Shown here in pieces: positions 50,986-60,123 of a DNA stretch of 64,000 nt (the stretch's first letter is position 1; each line of letters starts with the position of its first letter). The DNA lies in the NCBI GenBank assembly GCA_965216515.1, contig OZ244173.1, positions 62,001 to 126,000 on the forward strand. The letters run 5' to 3'. Source of the stretch: CAXMRP01 sp965216515 (lineage in GTDB: Bacteria; Pseudomonadota; Alphaproteobacteria; Rhizobiales; Afifellaceae). The notes beneath the pieces are model-generated. The model did not search any database. It was not told the origin of the DNA and saw only the letters and a list, made by a program, of their open reading frames with translations. The translations under genes were made by a program, and so were the position numbers.

Positions 50986-51918
50986 ATGATCGACATCCTG
51001 CTGTCCTCGGTTCTGCCGGTTTTTGCCGTTGTCGCCATTGGATATGGGGTTGGATGGGCCGGCCTGTTCGCGGCCGCCGAAGCCGCCGCGCTCAACCGCT
51101 ATGTGTTCTTCATCGCAATGCCGGTCCTTGGCTTTCGCCTGCTCGGCAGGGCCGATTTCGGCGCCTTCGACTGGTCCGTGCTTGCCGCCTATGCCGGTGT
51201 CGAATGCGTCATCTATGTATTCGCCTATCTGGTTGCCCGCCGGCTGTTTCGCCGCGGCGTGCGCGAATCCGTTCTGATCGCGATGGCCTGCATGTTCGCC
51301 AACCATGTCTTCTTCGTTCTGCCCATTGCCGTTGAACTGATTGGCGAGGCGGCGACCGTGCCGATTATCGGTGTCGTTACGGTCGACGCCGTTGTGTTTT
51401 ATACCGGCACCATGCTTCTGCTGGAGGCGATCGGGGAGGGCGGCGTCGCCATGGCGTTCGCCCGCGTGGCGCGCAATATCGTCCGCAATCCGCAAATCCT
51501 GGCAATGGCCGGCGGGATCGCGGTCGGCCTTTCCGGTTACGCCTTCGCACCGGGAATCGAACTTTTCACCCGCTTCGTCGCCGACACGGCCGCGCCGGTA
51601 TCGCTGTTCGCGTTGGGCGTGGTTCTGAGCGGGCTGAAAGGCCCGGAAGGCTACGGTCCGGCGGTGGCCATCGCCGCGACGAAGCTTGTGGTCCTGCCGG
51701 CGCTGATGATTGCGGCGATCAGCCTGGTGCATGACGTCTCCGCGGACTGGCGGGCGCCGATGCTCATGGTGGCCGCCGGTCCGGTCGGCGCCATGCCGTT
51801 CGTGCTCGCCCTTCAGTACGATGTGCCGCCGGCGGCTGTCGCCAGGGCTCTGGTTATCTCCACCCTTGGATCGCTGCTGACGGTCAGTTACGCGGCCAGC
51901 CTCGCTGTTGGACCGTAA
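50986..51918 (+). CDS. AEC-family transporter (auxin efflux carrier type)
   Basis: A 310-residue membrane protein with about ten hydrophobic helices. The N-terminal half (SSVLPVFAVVAIGYGVGWAG) and the C-terminal half (LVVLPALMIAAISLVHD, LALQYDVPPAAVARALVIST) match the AEC family. Starts at 50950, 50983 (TTG) or 50986; the ATG at 50986 is chosen because translation then begins just after the previous stop. Family members move malonate, malate and other anions. The substrate here is unknown. Confidence 0.88.
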   Translation: MIDILLSSVLPVFAVVAIGYGVGWAGLFAAAEAAALNRYVFFIAMPVLGFRLLGRADFGAFDWSVLAAYAGVECVIYVFAYLVARRLFRRGVRESVLIAMACMFANHVFFVLPIAVELIGEAATVPIIGVVTVDAVVFYTGTMLLLEAIGEGGVAMAFARVARNIVRNPQILAMAGGIAVGLSGYAFAPGIELFTRFVADTAAPVSLFALGVVLSGLKGPEGYGPAVAIAATKLVVLPALMIAAISLVHDVSADWRAPMLMVAAGPVGAMPFVLALQYDVPPAAVARALVISTLGSLLTVSYAASLAVGP

Positions 51919-51986
51919 ACGCCGCCGCCGGTACGGGAACGCCATTGTGACTGGACAGGCCGGCCGGTTGTGAAGCACGGTTGGCC

Positions 51987-52832
51987 ATGCCTACCGCATG
52001 CCTGTTGAAGGCGGCGATCACGGCCGCTTCGCTGGGTCTGGTGTTGCACGGCCGTGCAGCGGCCGAGCCGCTGCCTGTCGACCTGGAACTGGTGCTTGCC
52101 GTGGATGTTTCATGGTCGATGGACTATGACGAGCAGGCGCTTCAGCGCTCCGGCTACGTGGCCGCACTTCGCGATCCGCTGGTGATCGATGCGATCACCG
52201 GCGGCGGCTGGGGGCGGATCGCCCTGACCTATGTGGAATGGGCCGGCACATCGCTTCAGCACACCGTGGTGCCATGGCGGCTCGTCGACAGCGAAACGGC
52301 CGCGCGCGAATTTGCCGATTCACTGGAAGCCGCCCCGATCGGCCGCCTTCGGCGCACTTCCATATCCGGAGCCCTGCAACACGGCGCGCATCTGTTCGAC
52401 ATCAACGCATTTGGCGGCCTGCGCCGGGTGATCGACATCTCCGGCGACGGCGCCAACAATCAGGGCCCGCCGGTGACGGTCCTGCGCGACCGGCTGGTCG
52501 CCGAAGGCATCGTCATCAACGGGCTGCCGGTGATGATCAAGACGTCGAATCCGAGCGGCTATTTCAACGTTCCCGACCTCGATATCTACTATGAGGATTG
52601 CGTGATCGGCGGGCCCGGCGCCTTTGCACTGACCGTTACCGATCCGCACCGGTTCGCCACCGCCATCCGCCAGAAGCTGATTCTGGAGATTGCCGGCCCG
52701 GTGCCGGCGCCCGATACATCTCCGGCACGGATCATCCCGGCGCAACTGGTCGCCGGGGAGCCGCGGATCGATTGCCTGATCGGCGAGAAGAACTGGCGCC
52801 GCTGGCGCCGAATGCGCGACAACGAGTGGTAG
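51987..52832 (+). CDS. DUF1194 von Willebrand-type periplasmic protein
   Basis: The ATG at 51987 gives a 281-residue precursor with a signal peptide (about 1-25, LLKAAITAASLGLVLHGRAAA). The mature protein has a von Willebrand A-like domain: the metal-site motif DVSWSMDYDE, later SISGALQHGAHLF and VIDISGDGANNQG, as in DUF1194 proteins. Such proteins bind divalent metal at the MIDAS site, and the partner is unknown. It is convergent with the GbdR-like regulator gene, nine bases apart. Confidence 0.88.
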   Translation: MPTACLLKAAITAASLGLVLHGRAAAEPLPVDLELVLAVDVSWSMDYDEQALQRSGYVAALRDPLVIDAITGGGWGRIALTYVEWAGTSLQHTVVPWRLVDSETAAREFADSLEAAPIGRLRRTSISGALQHGAHLFDINAFGGLRRVIDISGDGANNQGPPVTVLRDRLVAEGIVINGLPVMIKTSNPSGYFNVPDLDIYYEDCVIGGPGAFALTVTDPHRFATAIRQKLILEIAGPVPAPDTSPARIIPAQLVAGEPRIDCLIGEKNWRRWRRMRDNEW

Positions 52833-52841
52833 CCGCCGGCA

Positions 52842-53837
52842 TCACGTCAGAAGGTCTTCGCGCTGGTGTCGCTCCTGCTGCGGCGAGCGGCCGTACATTT
52901 CCCGATAGCATTTGGAGAAGTGTGATGCGGAGACGAAGCCGCAGGCCACCGCCACTTCCACGATCGGCATTTCCGACTGGATGAGCAGATGCCTGGCCCG
53001 GTCGAGCCGGATTTCCAGATAATACCGGGCCGGCGAGCGGCCGAGATTGCGCCGGAAAAGGCGCTCGATCTGGCGTCGCGAAAGGCCGGCATAACCGGCC
53101 ACTTCCACCAGCGTCAGCGGTTCGGCGATGTTCGCTTCCATGAGCTCGATGATAAAGAGCAGCTTGGAGTTCTGTACCCCGAGGCGCGCCCGCAGCGGCA
53201 ATCTCTGCCGGTCCTGCGGGCCACGCATCCGGTCGGTCAGCGCCTGTTCGCACACCTTGTTCACCAGACTGTCGTCGAAGTCCTCGCCGATCAGCGACAG
53301 CATCATGTCGAGCGAGGCCGTTCCGCCCGCGCAGGTGTGGATCCGTCCATCGCGTTCAAACAGGTCCGCATAGACCTCCGCCTCGGGGAACTTTTCCGCC
53401 ATCGCCGGCAATTGTTCCCAGTGAATGGCGCACCGGCGCCCGTCCAGAAGTCCGGCATCCGCCAGCACCCATGCCCCCGTACACAGGCCGCCCACGGCGA
53501 TGCCCTGCCGGTCGAGGCTCACCAGCCAGGCATTCAGCTTCTTGTCCTGAAACCGCTCCACTTTCGTGCTGGCGCACACGAACAGGTGGTCGGGTCGCTG
53601 GCCCCTGCGGATGCGTTCGCGCTCCTCCGCCATGCTGGCGTCGACAGACAGTTCGATACCGTTTGATGCCCGCGCCAGTTGGCCGTCGAGTGTCACCAGG
53701 CGCCAGTGATAGACTTTGCGACCGAGCATGCGATTGGCCATGCGCAGCGGCTCGATCGCATTGCTGAACGAAAGCATGGAGAAGTCCGGCACAAGGACGA
53801 AGGTGAAGTGCCGCTCAAAATCCGCGTCCGCTTTCAC
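52842..53837 (-). CDS. GlxA/AraC-type regulator (GbdR-like)
   Basis: A 331-residue regulator with an N-terminal DJ-1/PfpI-like amidase domain (about 10-170: FVLVPDFSMLSFSNAIEPLRMAN cut here as family opening, AVGGLCTGAWVLADAGLLDG with the Cys at the elbow) and a C-terminal AraC helix-turn-helix domain (about 225-325: AGYAGLSRRQIERLF, ACGFVSASHFSKCYREMYG). GbdR, its best known relative, activates genes for glycine betaine, dimethylglycine and sarcosine use. The position directly divergent from soxB supports the same job here. The start is a GTG. Confidence 0.85.
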   Translation of the reverse strand: MKADADFERHFTFVLVPDFSMLSFSNAIEPLRMANRMLGRKVYHWRLVTLDGQLARASNGIELSVDASMAEERERIRRGQRPDHLFVCASTKVERFQDKKLNAWLVSLDRQGIAVGGLCTGAWVLADAGLLDGRRCAIHWEQLPAMAEKFPEAEVYADLFERDGRIHTCAGGTASLDMMLSLIGEDFDDSLVNKVCEQALTDRMRGPQDRQRLPLRARLGVQNSKLLFIIELMEANIAEPLTLVEVAGYAGLSRRQIERLFRRNLGRSPARYYLEIRLDRARHLLIQSEMPIVEVAVACGFVSASHFSKCYREMYGRSPQQERHQREDLLT

Positions 53838-54034
53838 ATCTGCCGTTCCGTCTTGCCTACTGATCGCAGGCCCTGATCCCGGACGCTAGACGCAATTCGG
53901 CGATTGCACAATATCGGGTCGACCGGGCGGCGAGCCGGCAAACGGCCCCTCGAACGGTCCGCCCGTGTCTCAATGCGACAAGATGGGACGTAAGCGCGAT
54001 TGCCTTCGCCGCCGCCGCAGGGCTAAATCCTCGC
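53838..54034. promoter_or_regulatory. Divergent promoter region of soxBDAG and the GbdR-like gene
   Basis: This 197-base gap must hold the sox promoter and its operator. It contains AATGCGACAA at 53972-53981, about 55 bases before the soxB start, a plausible site for an activator. The same ten bases recur at 59729-59738 after the sox genes. No classic -35/-10 pair was obvious. Confidence 0.4.
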
Positions 54035-55285
54035 ATGACCCGCTATCACATCGGCAACCTGATCCGGCAGGGCCTGAAAGGCCATCGCGACTGGCGACCG
54101 GCCTGGCGGTTTCCGGAGCCGAAGGACCGTTATGACGCCATTGTCGTCGGCGGCGGCGGACACGGCTTGGCGACCGCCTATTATCTGGCGAAAGAACACG
54201 GCATGCGCGATATTGCCGTGATTGAGAAAGGCTGGATCGGCGGCGGCAATTCCGGCCGCAACACCACGATCATCCGCTCCAACTATCTCTATGACGAAAG
54301 CGCGGCGATCTACAATCACGCCCTGGAGCTGTGGAAGGGTCTCGGTCGCGAGCTGAACTTCAACATCATGATGAGCCATCGTGGTGTCCTGAACATCGCC
54401 CACGATGACGGTGAAGCGCGCCAGCTCCAGCGCCGTGTCGAGGCCAACCGCCTGAATGGTGTCGACGCGGAATGGCTGGAACCGGCGGCTGTGAAGGCCT
54501 TTTGCCCGCCGATCAACCTGTCGGCGGACATACGCTATCCGGTGATCGGCGCGACGCTGCAGCGCTCCGGCGGCACCAATCGTCACGATGGCGTCGTCTG
54601 GGGATATGCCCGTGCCGCCGACAGCCTCGGCGTCGACATCATCCAGCAGTGCGAAGTGACCAATATCCTGACCGACAGCGGCGCGGTCACCGGCGTGGAG
54701 ACGACCCGCGGCACCATCCGCACGCCGCGGGTTGCCACTGTCACCGCCGGCCATACGTCGGTCATGGCGAAGATGGTGGGTCTGCGGCTGCCCATCGAAA
54801 GCCATCCGCTTCAGGCGCTGGTATCGGAACCCGTCAAGCCGGCGATCCCCTGTGTCGTCATGTCGAGCGCCGTCCACGTCTATATCAGCCAGTCCGACAA
54901 GGGCGAGATGGTCATCGGCGCCGGCATCGATCCGCATCTGAGTTATACCCAGCGCGGGGCCCAGAATATCATCGAACACCAGATGGCTTCGCTGATGGAG
55001 CTGTTCCCGTTCCTTTCCCGGTTGCGGATGATGCGCCAGTGGGGCGGCATCGTCGATGTCTGCCCCGATGCCAGCCCGATCATTTCCCGAACGCCGGTCA
55101 AGGGTTTCTACATCAATGGCGGCTGGGGCACCGGTGGCTGGAAGGCGACGCCGGGTTCCGGCCACGTGTTCGCCGACCTGATCGCCAACGACGAGCCCAA
55201 CGAGATCGCCGCGCCCTTCGCGCTGGACCGGTTTGTTTCCGGGGCGCTGGTCGCCGAACATGGCGCCGCCGCCGTGGCGCACTGA
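54035..55285 (+). CDS. soxB: Sarcosine oxidase beta subunit
   Basis: SoxB holds the FAD and covalent FMN sites of heterotetrameric sarcosine oxidase, which turns sarcosine, O2 and tetrahydrofolate into glycine, methylene-tetrahydrofolate and H2O2. The 416-residue protein has the FAD motif AIVVGGGGHGLATAYYLAKE, NSGRNTTIIRSNYLYDE and the segment GTNRHDGVVWG, where His184 matches the His that binds FMN covalently. The C-terminal GGWGTGGWKATPGSGH is typical. It leads the sox operon, with 9 bases before soxD. Confidence 0.97.
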   Translation: MTRYHIGNLIRQGLKGHRDWRPAWRFPEPKDRYDAIVVGGGGHGLATAYYLAKEHGMRDIAVIEKGWIGGGNSGRNTTIIRSNYLYDESAAIYNHALELWKGLGRELNFNIMMSHRGVLNIAHDDGEARQLQRRVEANRLNGVDAEWLEPAAVKAFCPPINLSADIRYPVIGATLQRSGGTNRHDGVVWGYARAADSLGVDIIQQCEVTNILTDSGAVTGVETTRGTIRTPRVATVTAGHTSVMAKMVGLRLPIESHPLQALVSEPVKPAIPCVVMSSAVHVYISQSDKGEMVIGAGIDPHLSYTQRGAQNIIEHQMASLMELFPFLSRLRMMRQWGGIVDVCPDASPIISRTPVKGFYINGGWGTGGWKATPGSGHVFADLIANDEPNEIAAPFALDRFVSGALVAEHGAAAVAH

Positions 55286-55294
55286 GAGGCGGAT

Positions 55295-55699
55295 ATGTTC
55301 CTGATTGCATGCCCCTATTGCGGCGAACGCGACCAGTCGGAATTCGCCTATGGCGGCGAAGCCCATATCGCCCGTCCGCAATGGCGCGACGACATGACCG
55401 ACGAGGACTGGGCCGACTTTGTCTTCATGCGCACCAATCCCAAGGGCCTGCTGGCGGAGCGCTGGAATCATGCCGCCGGCTGCCGCCGCTGGTTCAACAT
55501 GCTGCGCAACACCGCCACCGACGATATCCTGGCCGTCTACACCATGGGCGAGGACCCGCCCGAAGTGTCCGCCAACCTTCCCGAAACGCCCAGCGGCGAG
55601 GCGTCGATCGGCTCCGGCAACGAGGCCGCGCGCATTGTCGGCTCTCCTTCCGGAAAGCCCGGCACACACGCCGATCGGGGCGGGGAGGGCGACCGATGA
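55295..55699 (+). CDS. soxD: Sarcosine oxidase delta subunit
   Basis: The small zinc-binding subunit. Its 134 residues begin with FLIACPYCGERDQSEFAYGG, with Cys6, Cys9 and later His and Cys (HAAGCRRWFN) as zinc ligands. The first ~95 residues match the family. The rest (about 96-134) is a flexible tail rich in P, G, S and E that is longer than usual. Its stop overlaps the soxA start (ATGA). Confidence 0.95.
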   Translation: MFLIACPYCGERDQSEFAYGGEAHIARPQWRDDMTDEDWADFVFMRTNPKGLLAERWNHAAGCRRWFNMLRNTATDDILAVYTMGEDPPEVSANLPETPSGEASIGSGNEAARIVGSPSGKPGTHADRGGEGDR

Positions 55700-58600
55700 C
55701 CGGCCAAACCTGCCGGCTGGCCGAGGGTGGCGGGATCGACCGCTCGCGGACGATCCGCTTCACGTTCAACGGACGCGGCTATACCGGCCACCCCGGCGAC
55801 ACCCTGGCCTCCGCATTGCTTGCCAACGGCGTTCACATGGTCGCCCGTTCATTCAAGTATCACCGGCCGCGCGGCATCGTTGCCGCCGGCGCCGACGATC
55901 CGGCGGCCTTGGTCCAGATCGGCAGCGACGATATCCGCACCGATCCCAACACCCGCGTGACCGAACAGGAAATCTATGACGGCCTGGTGGCCCGCGCCCA
56001 GAACTGCTGGCCGTCGCTGCAATATGACATCGGCGCCGCCAACGATTGGATCGCACCTTTCCTTCCCGCCGGGTTCTACTACAAGACATTCATGGGCCCG
56101 GGTCGTCTGCCCTGGCCGTCCTGGATGACATTTGAGCCGTTCATCCGCCGGTCCGCCGGCATGGGCCGGGTCCCGAGCGGGCCCGATCCGGACCGGTACG
56201 AGGTGGTCAATCGCCATTGTGATGTGCTGGTCGTCGGCGGCGGCCCGGCCGGCCTGGCCGCGGCCCTTGCCGCCGCCCGTGCAGGGGCCCGGGTCATGCT
56301 GGCGGAAGAGACGGCCGAACTGGGTGGCACAATTCTTTCACGCGCCGCCGATCAGGCAGCCATCGAGGGCAAACCGGCACGCGACTGGGTGTGGGAGGCA
56401 ACGGCGGCGTTGCAGGAACTGGCCGACGCCGAATGCCTGATCCGGACCACCTGCTTCGGATATTACGGCCAGAACTTCCTCTGCCTGTGGCAGCGGCTGA
56501 GCGATCACATGCCGGTCGAAAAGCGTGGCGACCAACGGCCACGACACCGGGTCTGGCGGGTGCGTGCCCGCCAGGTGGTGCTGGCGACCGGCGCATTGGA
56601 ACGGCCGCTGGTGTTTCACGAAAACGACCGTCCCGGAACCATGCTTGCCGGCGCGGTACGGACATACATGCACAGATACGGCGTTCTGCCCGGCCGCAAT
56701 CCGGCCGTTTTCACCAACAACGACACCGGCTGGCGGACCGCATTCGACATGACCGGCCGCGGCGCCGAAATCGCCGCCATCGTGGACACCCGCAATCACA
56801 TTGACGCCGATCTTCTGGCCGAAGCCGCGCGCCACGGCATCACCATTTGTGCCGGCTCCACCATCACCGCCACCCACGGCGCCGATCGCATCCGGTCGCT
56901 GGACGTCCGCGCCCTGACGGAGGATGGCGCCGTCGGCCGTGGAACCCGGCGGATCGCCTGCGATCTTCTGGCGGTGTCCGGCGGCTGGGCACCCAACATC
57001 GCGCTGTTCTCCCAGTCGCGGGGCAAACTGGCCTACGACGAATCGATCGCCGCCTACCGGCCGGGGCAATCCTGGCAGGCGGAGCGTTCCGCCGGTGCCG
57101 CCAATGGCGCGTTCGGCCTGCCGGATGCCCTGGCGGAGGGGCATCGCGCCGGCCTGCAGGCGGCGGAGGCCGCCGGTTTCAAACCAGATTCCGAGCCGCC
57201 GCCGCCGGTCGTCGAGGGCGGCGAAGCCGCGCAGGGCGCCGTCCATGTCGTCGCCGAGTTGCCGTCAAACCGGCCCGCTCACAAACTGCGCGCCTTCGTC
57301 GACCTTCAGGACGACGTCACCACCAAGGATCTCCGGCTGGCCGTCAAGGAGGGCTATCGCTCCGTCGAGCACGCCAAGCGTTACACCACCACCGGCATGG
57401 GCACCGACCAGGGCAAGATCGCCAACCTCAACGCCTTTTCCTTCATCGCCGCCGAACGTGGCGAGCCGGTGCCGGCGATCGGATCGACCACATTCCGCCA
57501 GCCGTACAAACCGGTTCCTTTCGGCGCCATTGCCGGCCAGCATGTCGGCGCCCTGTTCGCGCCGCGCCGCACCACGCCGATGCACGAATGGCACCGCCAG
57601 CATGAGGCGGTGTTCGAAACCGTCGGCGAATGGCTGCGTCCGCGCGCCTATCCCCGCGGCGGCGAGAGCTTTCACCAGGCCGTCCAGCGCGAGGCCAGGG
57701 CGGCGCGGACCGGCATCGGCGTGCTCGATGCCTCCACGCTTGGCAAAATCGACATTCGCGGCCCCGATGCCCGGGAGTTCCTCAACCGCGTCTACACCAA
57801 CGCCTGGATGAAGCTGGCGCCAGGCCGCTGCCGCTACGGCCTGATGCTGGGCGAGGACGGCATGGTCCGTGACGACGGGGTGACGGCCTGTCTTGCCGAT
57901 GACCATTTCCACATGACAACGACCACCGGCGGTGCGGCCTCGGTGCTGTCAACGCTTGAGGATTATCTCCAGACCGAGTGGCCGGATCTCGACGTCTACC
58001 TGACCACCGTCACCGAACAGAGCGCCGTCGCCTCCCTGTGCGGGCCGAAATCGCCAGACCTGGTGGCCGAGCTTCTGGATGATTTCGACGCCGATCCGGA
58101 CCGGTTCCCGTTCATGGCCTGGCGCGATGCCACAATGGCCGGTGTGCCGGTGCGTGTGTTCCGGATCTCGTTCACCGGCGAAACGGCCTACGAAATCAAT
58201 TGCCCGGCGACATACGGGGCCTGGATGTGGGCCGAAATCATGGAAAAGGGAGAAAAACACGGCATCACGCCCTACGGCACCGAGGCCATGCATCTGTTGC
58301 GGGCCGAAAAGGGCTTCATCATCGTCGGCCAGGACACCGACGGCACGGTGACACCCGGCGATCTGCAGATGGACTGGATTGTGAAGAAATCCGGCGATTT
58401 CACTGGAAAGAGGTCACTTTTTAGATCAGACACCCGGCGCGAGGATCGCCCGCAACTGGTCGGATTGCTGACCGAGGATGCCAAATCCGTGCTCAAGGAA
58501 GGAAGCCAGATCATCGCCGCCGATACCGCGCAGCGTCCGACGCCGATGCTTGGCCATGTCACATCGAGCTACTTCAGCCCCAATCTCGGCCGGTCCATCG

Positions 58601-58752
58601 CCCTGGCGCTGGTCAAGGGCGGCGGCGGGCGCATGGGCGAACGGCTCTTTGCCAGCCGCGACAAGGCGCCGGCAATCCCGGTCCGCGTGACCGGCGCCGA
58701 TTTTCTGGCCCAATCCGGGGAGATTGGCGGGGAGGGCGCCGGCAATGGCTGA
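55696..58752 (+). CDS. soxA: Sarcosine oxidase alpha subunit
   Basis: The 1018-residue subunit binds NAD+ and tetrahydrofolate. In order: an N-terminal 2Fe-2S-like fold domain without the Cys set (IRFTFNGRGYTGHPGDTLASALLANG), a dinucleotide-binding domain (CDVLVVGGGPAGLAAALAAARAGARV at about 173-198, given here in part), a second nucleotide region, and a C-terminal GcvT-like domain (about 610-1000; GIGVLDASTLGKIDIRG, TGETAYEINCPATYGAWM). The length is normal. It overlaps soxD by 4 and soxG by 8 bases. Confidence 0.96.
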   Translation: MTGQTCRLAEGGGIDRSRTIRFTFNGRGYTGHPGDTLASALLANGVHMVARSFKYHRPRGIVAAGADDPAALVQIGSDDIRTDPNTRVTEQEIYDGLVARAQNCWPSLQYDIGAANDWIAPFLPAGFYYKTFMGPGRLPWPSWMTFEPFIRRSAGMGRVPSGPDPDRYEVVNRHCDVLVVGGGPAGLAAALAAARAGARVMLAEETAELGGTILSRAADQAAIEGKPARDWVWEATAALQELADAECLIRTTCFGYYGQNFLCLWQRLSDHMPVEKRGDQRPRHRVWRVRARQVVLATGALERPLVFHENDRPGTMLAGAVRTYMHRYGVLPGRNPAVFTNNDTGWRTAFDMTGRGAEIAAIVDTRNHIDADLLAEAARHGITICAGSTITATHGADRIRSLDVRALTEDGAVGRGTRRIACDLLAVSGGWAPNIALFSQSRGKLAYDESIAAYRPGQSWQAERSAGAANGAFGLPDALAEGHRAGLQAAEAAGFKPDSEPPPPVVEGGEAAQGAVHVVAELPSNRPAHKLRAFVDLQDDVTTKDLRLAVKEGYRSVEHAKRYTTTGMGTDQGKIANLNAFSFIAAERGEPVPAIGSTTFRQPYKPVPFGAIAGQHVGALFAPRRTTPMHEWHRQHEAVFETVGEWLRPRAYPRGGESFHQAVQREARAARTGIGVLDASTLGKIDIRGPDAREFLNRVYTNAWMKLAPGRCRYGLMLGEDGMVRDDGVTACLADDHFHMTTTTGGAASVLSTLEDYLQTEWPDLDVYLTTVTEQSAVASLCGPKSPDLVAELLDDFDADPDRFPFMAWRDATMAGVPVRVFRISFTGETAYEINCPATYGAWMWAEIMEKGEKHGITPYGTEAMHLLRAEKGFIIVGQDTDGTVTPGDLQMDWIVKKSGDFTGKRSLFRSDTRREDRPQLVGLLTEDAKSVLKEGSQIIAADTAQRPTPMLGHVTSSYFSPNLGRSIALALVKGGGGRMGERLFASRDKAPAIPVRVTGADFLAQSGEIGGEGAGNG

Positions 58753-59380
58753 TCCGGTCCGCGCCACGCCGCTAGCCCATCGCGCGCCGCTCGTGTCCGG
58801 CGATGACAGCCTGCGCATCCACGAACTGCCGCATTCCGACAAATACATCCTGCGTGCCGACCACCATCTTGCTTCGCCGAAGGTCGCCGAGGCGCTGGGG
58901 GTCCGCCTTCCGGTCAAGCCGCTCACCTCGACCCGGAAGGGTGACAATACCGCCCTCTGGCTGGGCCCCGACGAATGGCTGCTGCTGGCGCCCGCGACAT
59001 CCGCCGGCGCACTCGGCGACAATTTGGCCGGCGATCATACCCAGTTGACCGCGGTGGGCGATTACTACACGGCGATCGCGGTGGAGGGCCCCAATGCCCG
59101 ATTCGCGCTTTCCAAGCTGACGACCCTGGATCTGCACCCGCGCGTTTGGCGCGCCGGCATGGTCGGCGGATCCCTGTTCGGCCAGGCCAACTGCTGGCTG
59201 TGGCTTGTCCGCGACACCCGCAAGGCGGGTCCGGAATTCCGTCTGTTTGTCCGCTGGTCCTATGCCGATTATGTCTGGTGCCTGCTCGCCGATGCCGGCC
59301 GCCAGTGGGGCATGCCGGCCGTCGTTCCGGTACACGGCGAGAAACTGCTGTCGGCAACAGCCCAGTCCCTGGCGCCCTGA
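58745..59380 (+). CDS. soxG: Sarcosine oxidase gamma subunit
   Basis: The start at 58745 lies inside the soxA end. The 211-residue product has the family pattern: LRIHELPHSDKYILR, TALWLGPDEWLLLAP, YTAIAVEGPNARFALSKLTTLDLHP and LFVRWSYADYVW. It completes the sox operon in the order B-D-A-G seen in rhizobia and pseudomonads. No further gene on this strand follows for almost 1 kb. Confidence 0.94.
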   Translation: MADPVRATPLAHRAPLVSGDDSLRIHELPHSDKYILRADHHLASPKVAEALGVRLPVKPLTSTRKGDNTALWLGPDEWLLLAPATSAGALGDNLAGDHTQLTAVGDYYTAIAVEGPNARFALSKLTTLDLHPRVWRAGMVGGSLFGQANCWLWLVRDTRKAGPEFRLFVRWSYADYVWCLLADAGRQWGMPAVVPVHGEKLLSATAQSLAP

Positions 59381-59460
59381 ACGGCACGGGGGAACGCGAA
59401 AACCCAGCCGTGGACGGGCCGCGACGGGGTTTGCAATTCAGGCATTGGCGTGTGGCGCCG

Positions 59461-59604
59461 TCAGCCGGCGATACAGCCGAGCCGGGCGGCCGATGTCGCC
59501 GCCGTTTCGCCAGCCATCGATTTGGCAAATCGCCGGCGTTCCCAGTAGGTGATTTCGTTGGTCCGGCGGTTCCGTCGGGAGAGCAGGTTCTTCAGGCGTT
59601 TCAT
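59461..59604 (-). CDS. Small basic protein of 47 residues (tentative)
   Basis: The ATG at 59604 follows GGAG by six bases, a good ribosome site. The product is strongly basic at the start (MKRLKNLLSRRNRRTNEI) and has YWERRRFAKS in the middle, recalling small DUF1127-related proteins of alphaproteobacteria without the complete DUF1127 core. It lies on the same strand as the DUF1127 gene upstream. Because it is so short, coding is not certain. Confidence 0.4.
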   Translation of the reverse strand: MKRLKNLLSRRNRRTNEITYWERRRFAKSMAGETAATSAARLGCIAG

Positions 59605-59829
59605 GGCCGTCTCCATGCGCTGGTGTTGGGGTGATCACACGGAACCGCCGCAGCGGTTCGTTGGACAGACCGCATATAGGATCGGCGCGGCGGAGCGGAA
59701 GTCTAGTTTGCGAATCCGCGCCATCCTGAATGCGACAATGTCCGGATTTCACGCCCGTGAGATCAAAAAGTTTCAAGTGTTGACAAGGCATTAATGCTGC
59801 CGTCCGGGCGCCCGATCCGCAATGCCTGA

Positions 59830-60123
59830 TCAGCGTCCCGGAGGCCAGCCGAGCCCGGACAAACGCGGATACATGCGAACCGGATCGCCGCCGAGCGGCC
59901 TGTCGCCGGTGCCGCACAGATCCCGACGGTTCACGCCGATATCGCGAAGTTGCTCATCGCTCAGTTGATCGAGGCGGCGCACCTTGCGGCGGATCGCCCG
60001 GTATGTCCGGTATCCGTCCACCAGTTGGCGGAATCGACGCCGCACGCCGGCGCCGGGATCGCGCAAGCGCGCACCGCCACGGGACGGAAAGGGCATCGGA
60101 TATGTTCGCATCATGTCGCTCAT
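59830..60123 (-). CDS. DUF1127 small protein
   Basis: A 97-residue basic protein starting MSDMMRTYPMPF. The DUF1127 core is clear: RAIRRKVRRLDQLSDEQLRDIGVNRRDL (residues about 42-69, shown in part as LDQLSDEQLRDIGV). It is longer than the shortest members because of N- and C-terminal tails. DUF1127 proteins are Arg-rich; some take part in RNA maturation and phosphate or carbon control in Agrobacterium. It is divergent from a LysR-type gene. Confidence 0.85.
   Translation of the reverse strand: MSDMMRTYPMPFPSRGGARLRDPGAGVRRRFRQLVDGYRTYRAIRRKVRRLDQLSDEQLRDIGVNRRDLCGTGDRPLGGDPVRMYPRLSGLGWPPGR

Noticed and set aside
29773..59805. Identical 14-base string TTAATGCTGCCGTC in glnE and near 59791
   Set aside because: A few 14-base matches are expected by chance in 64 kb, and the contexts (coding and intergenic) do not suggest an attachment site.
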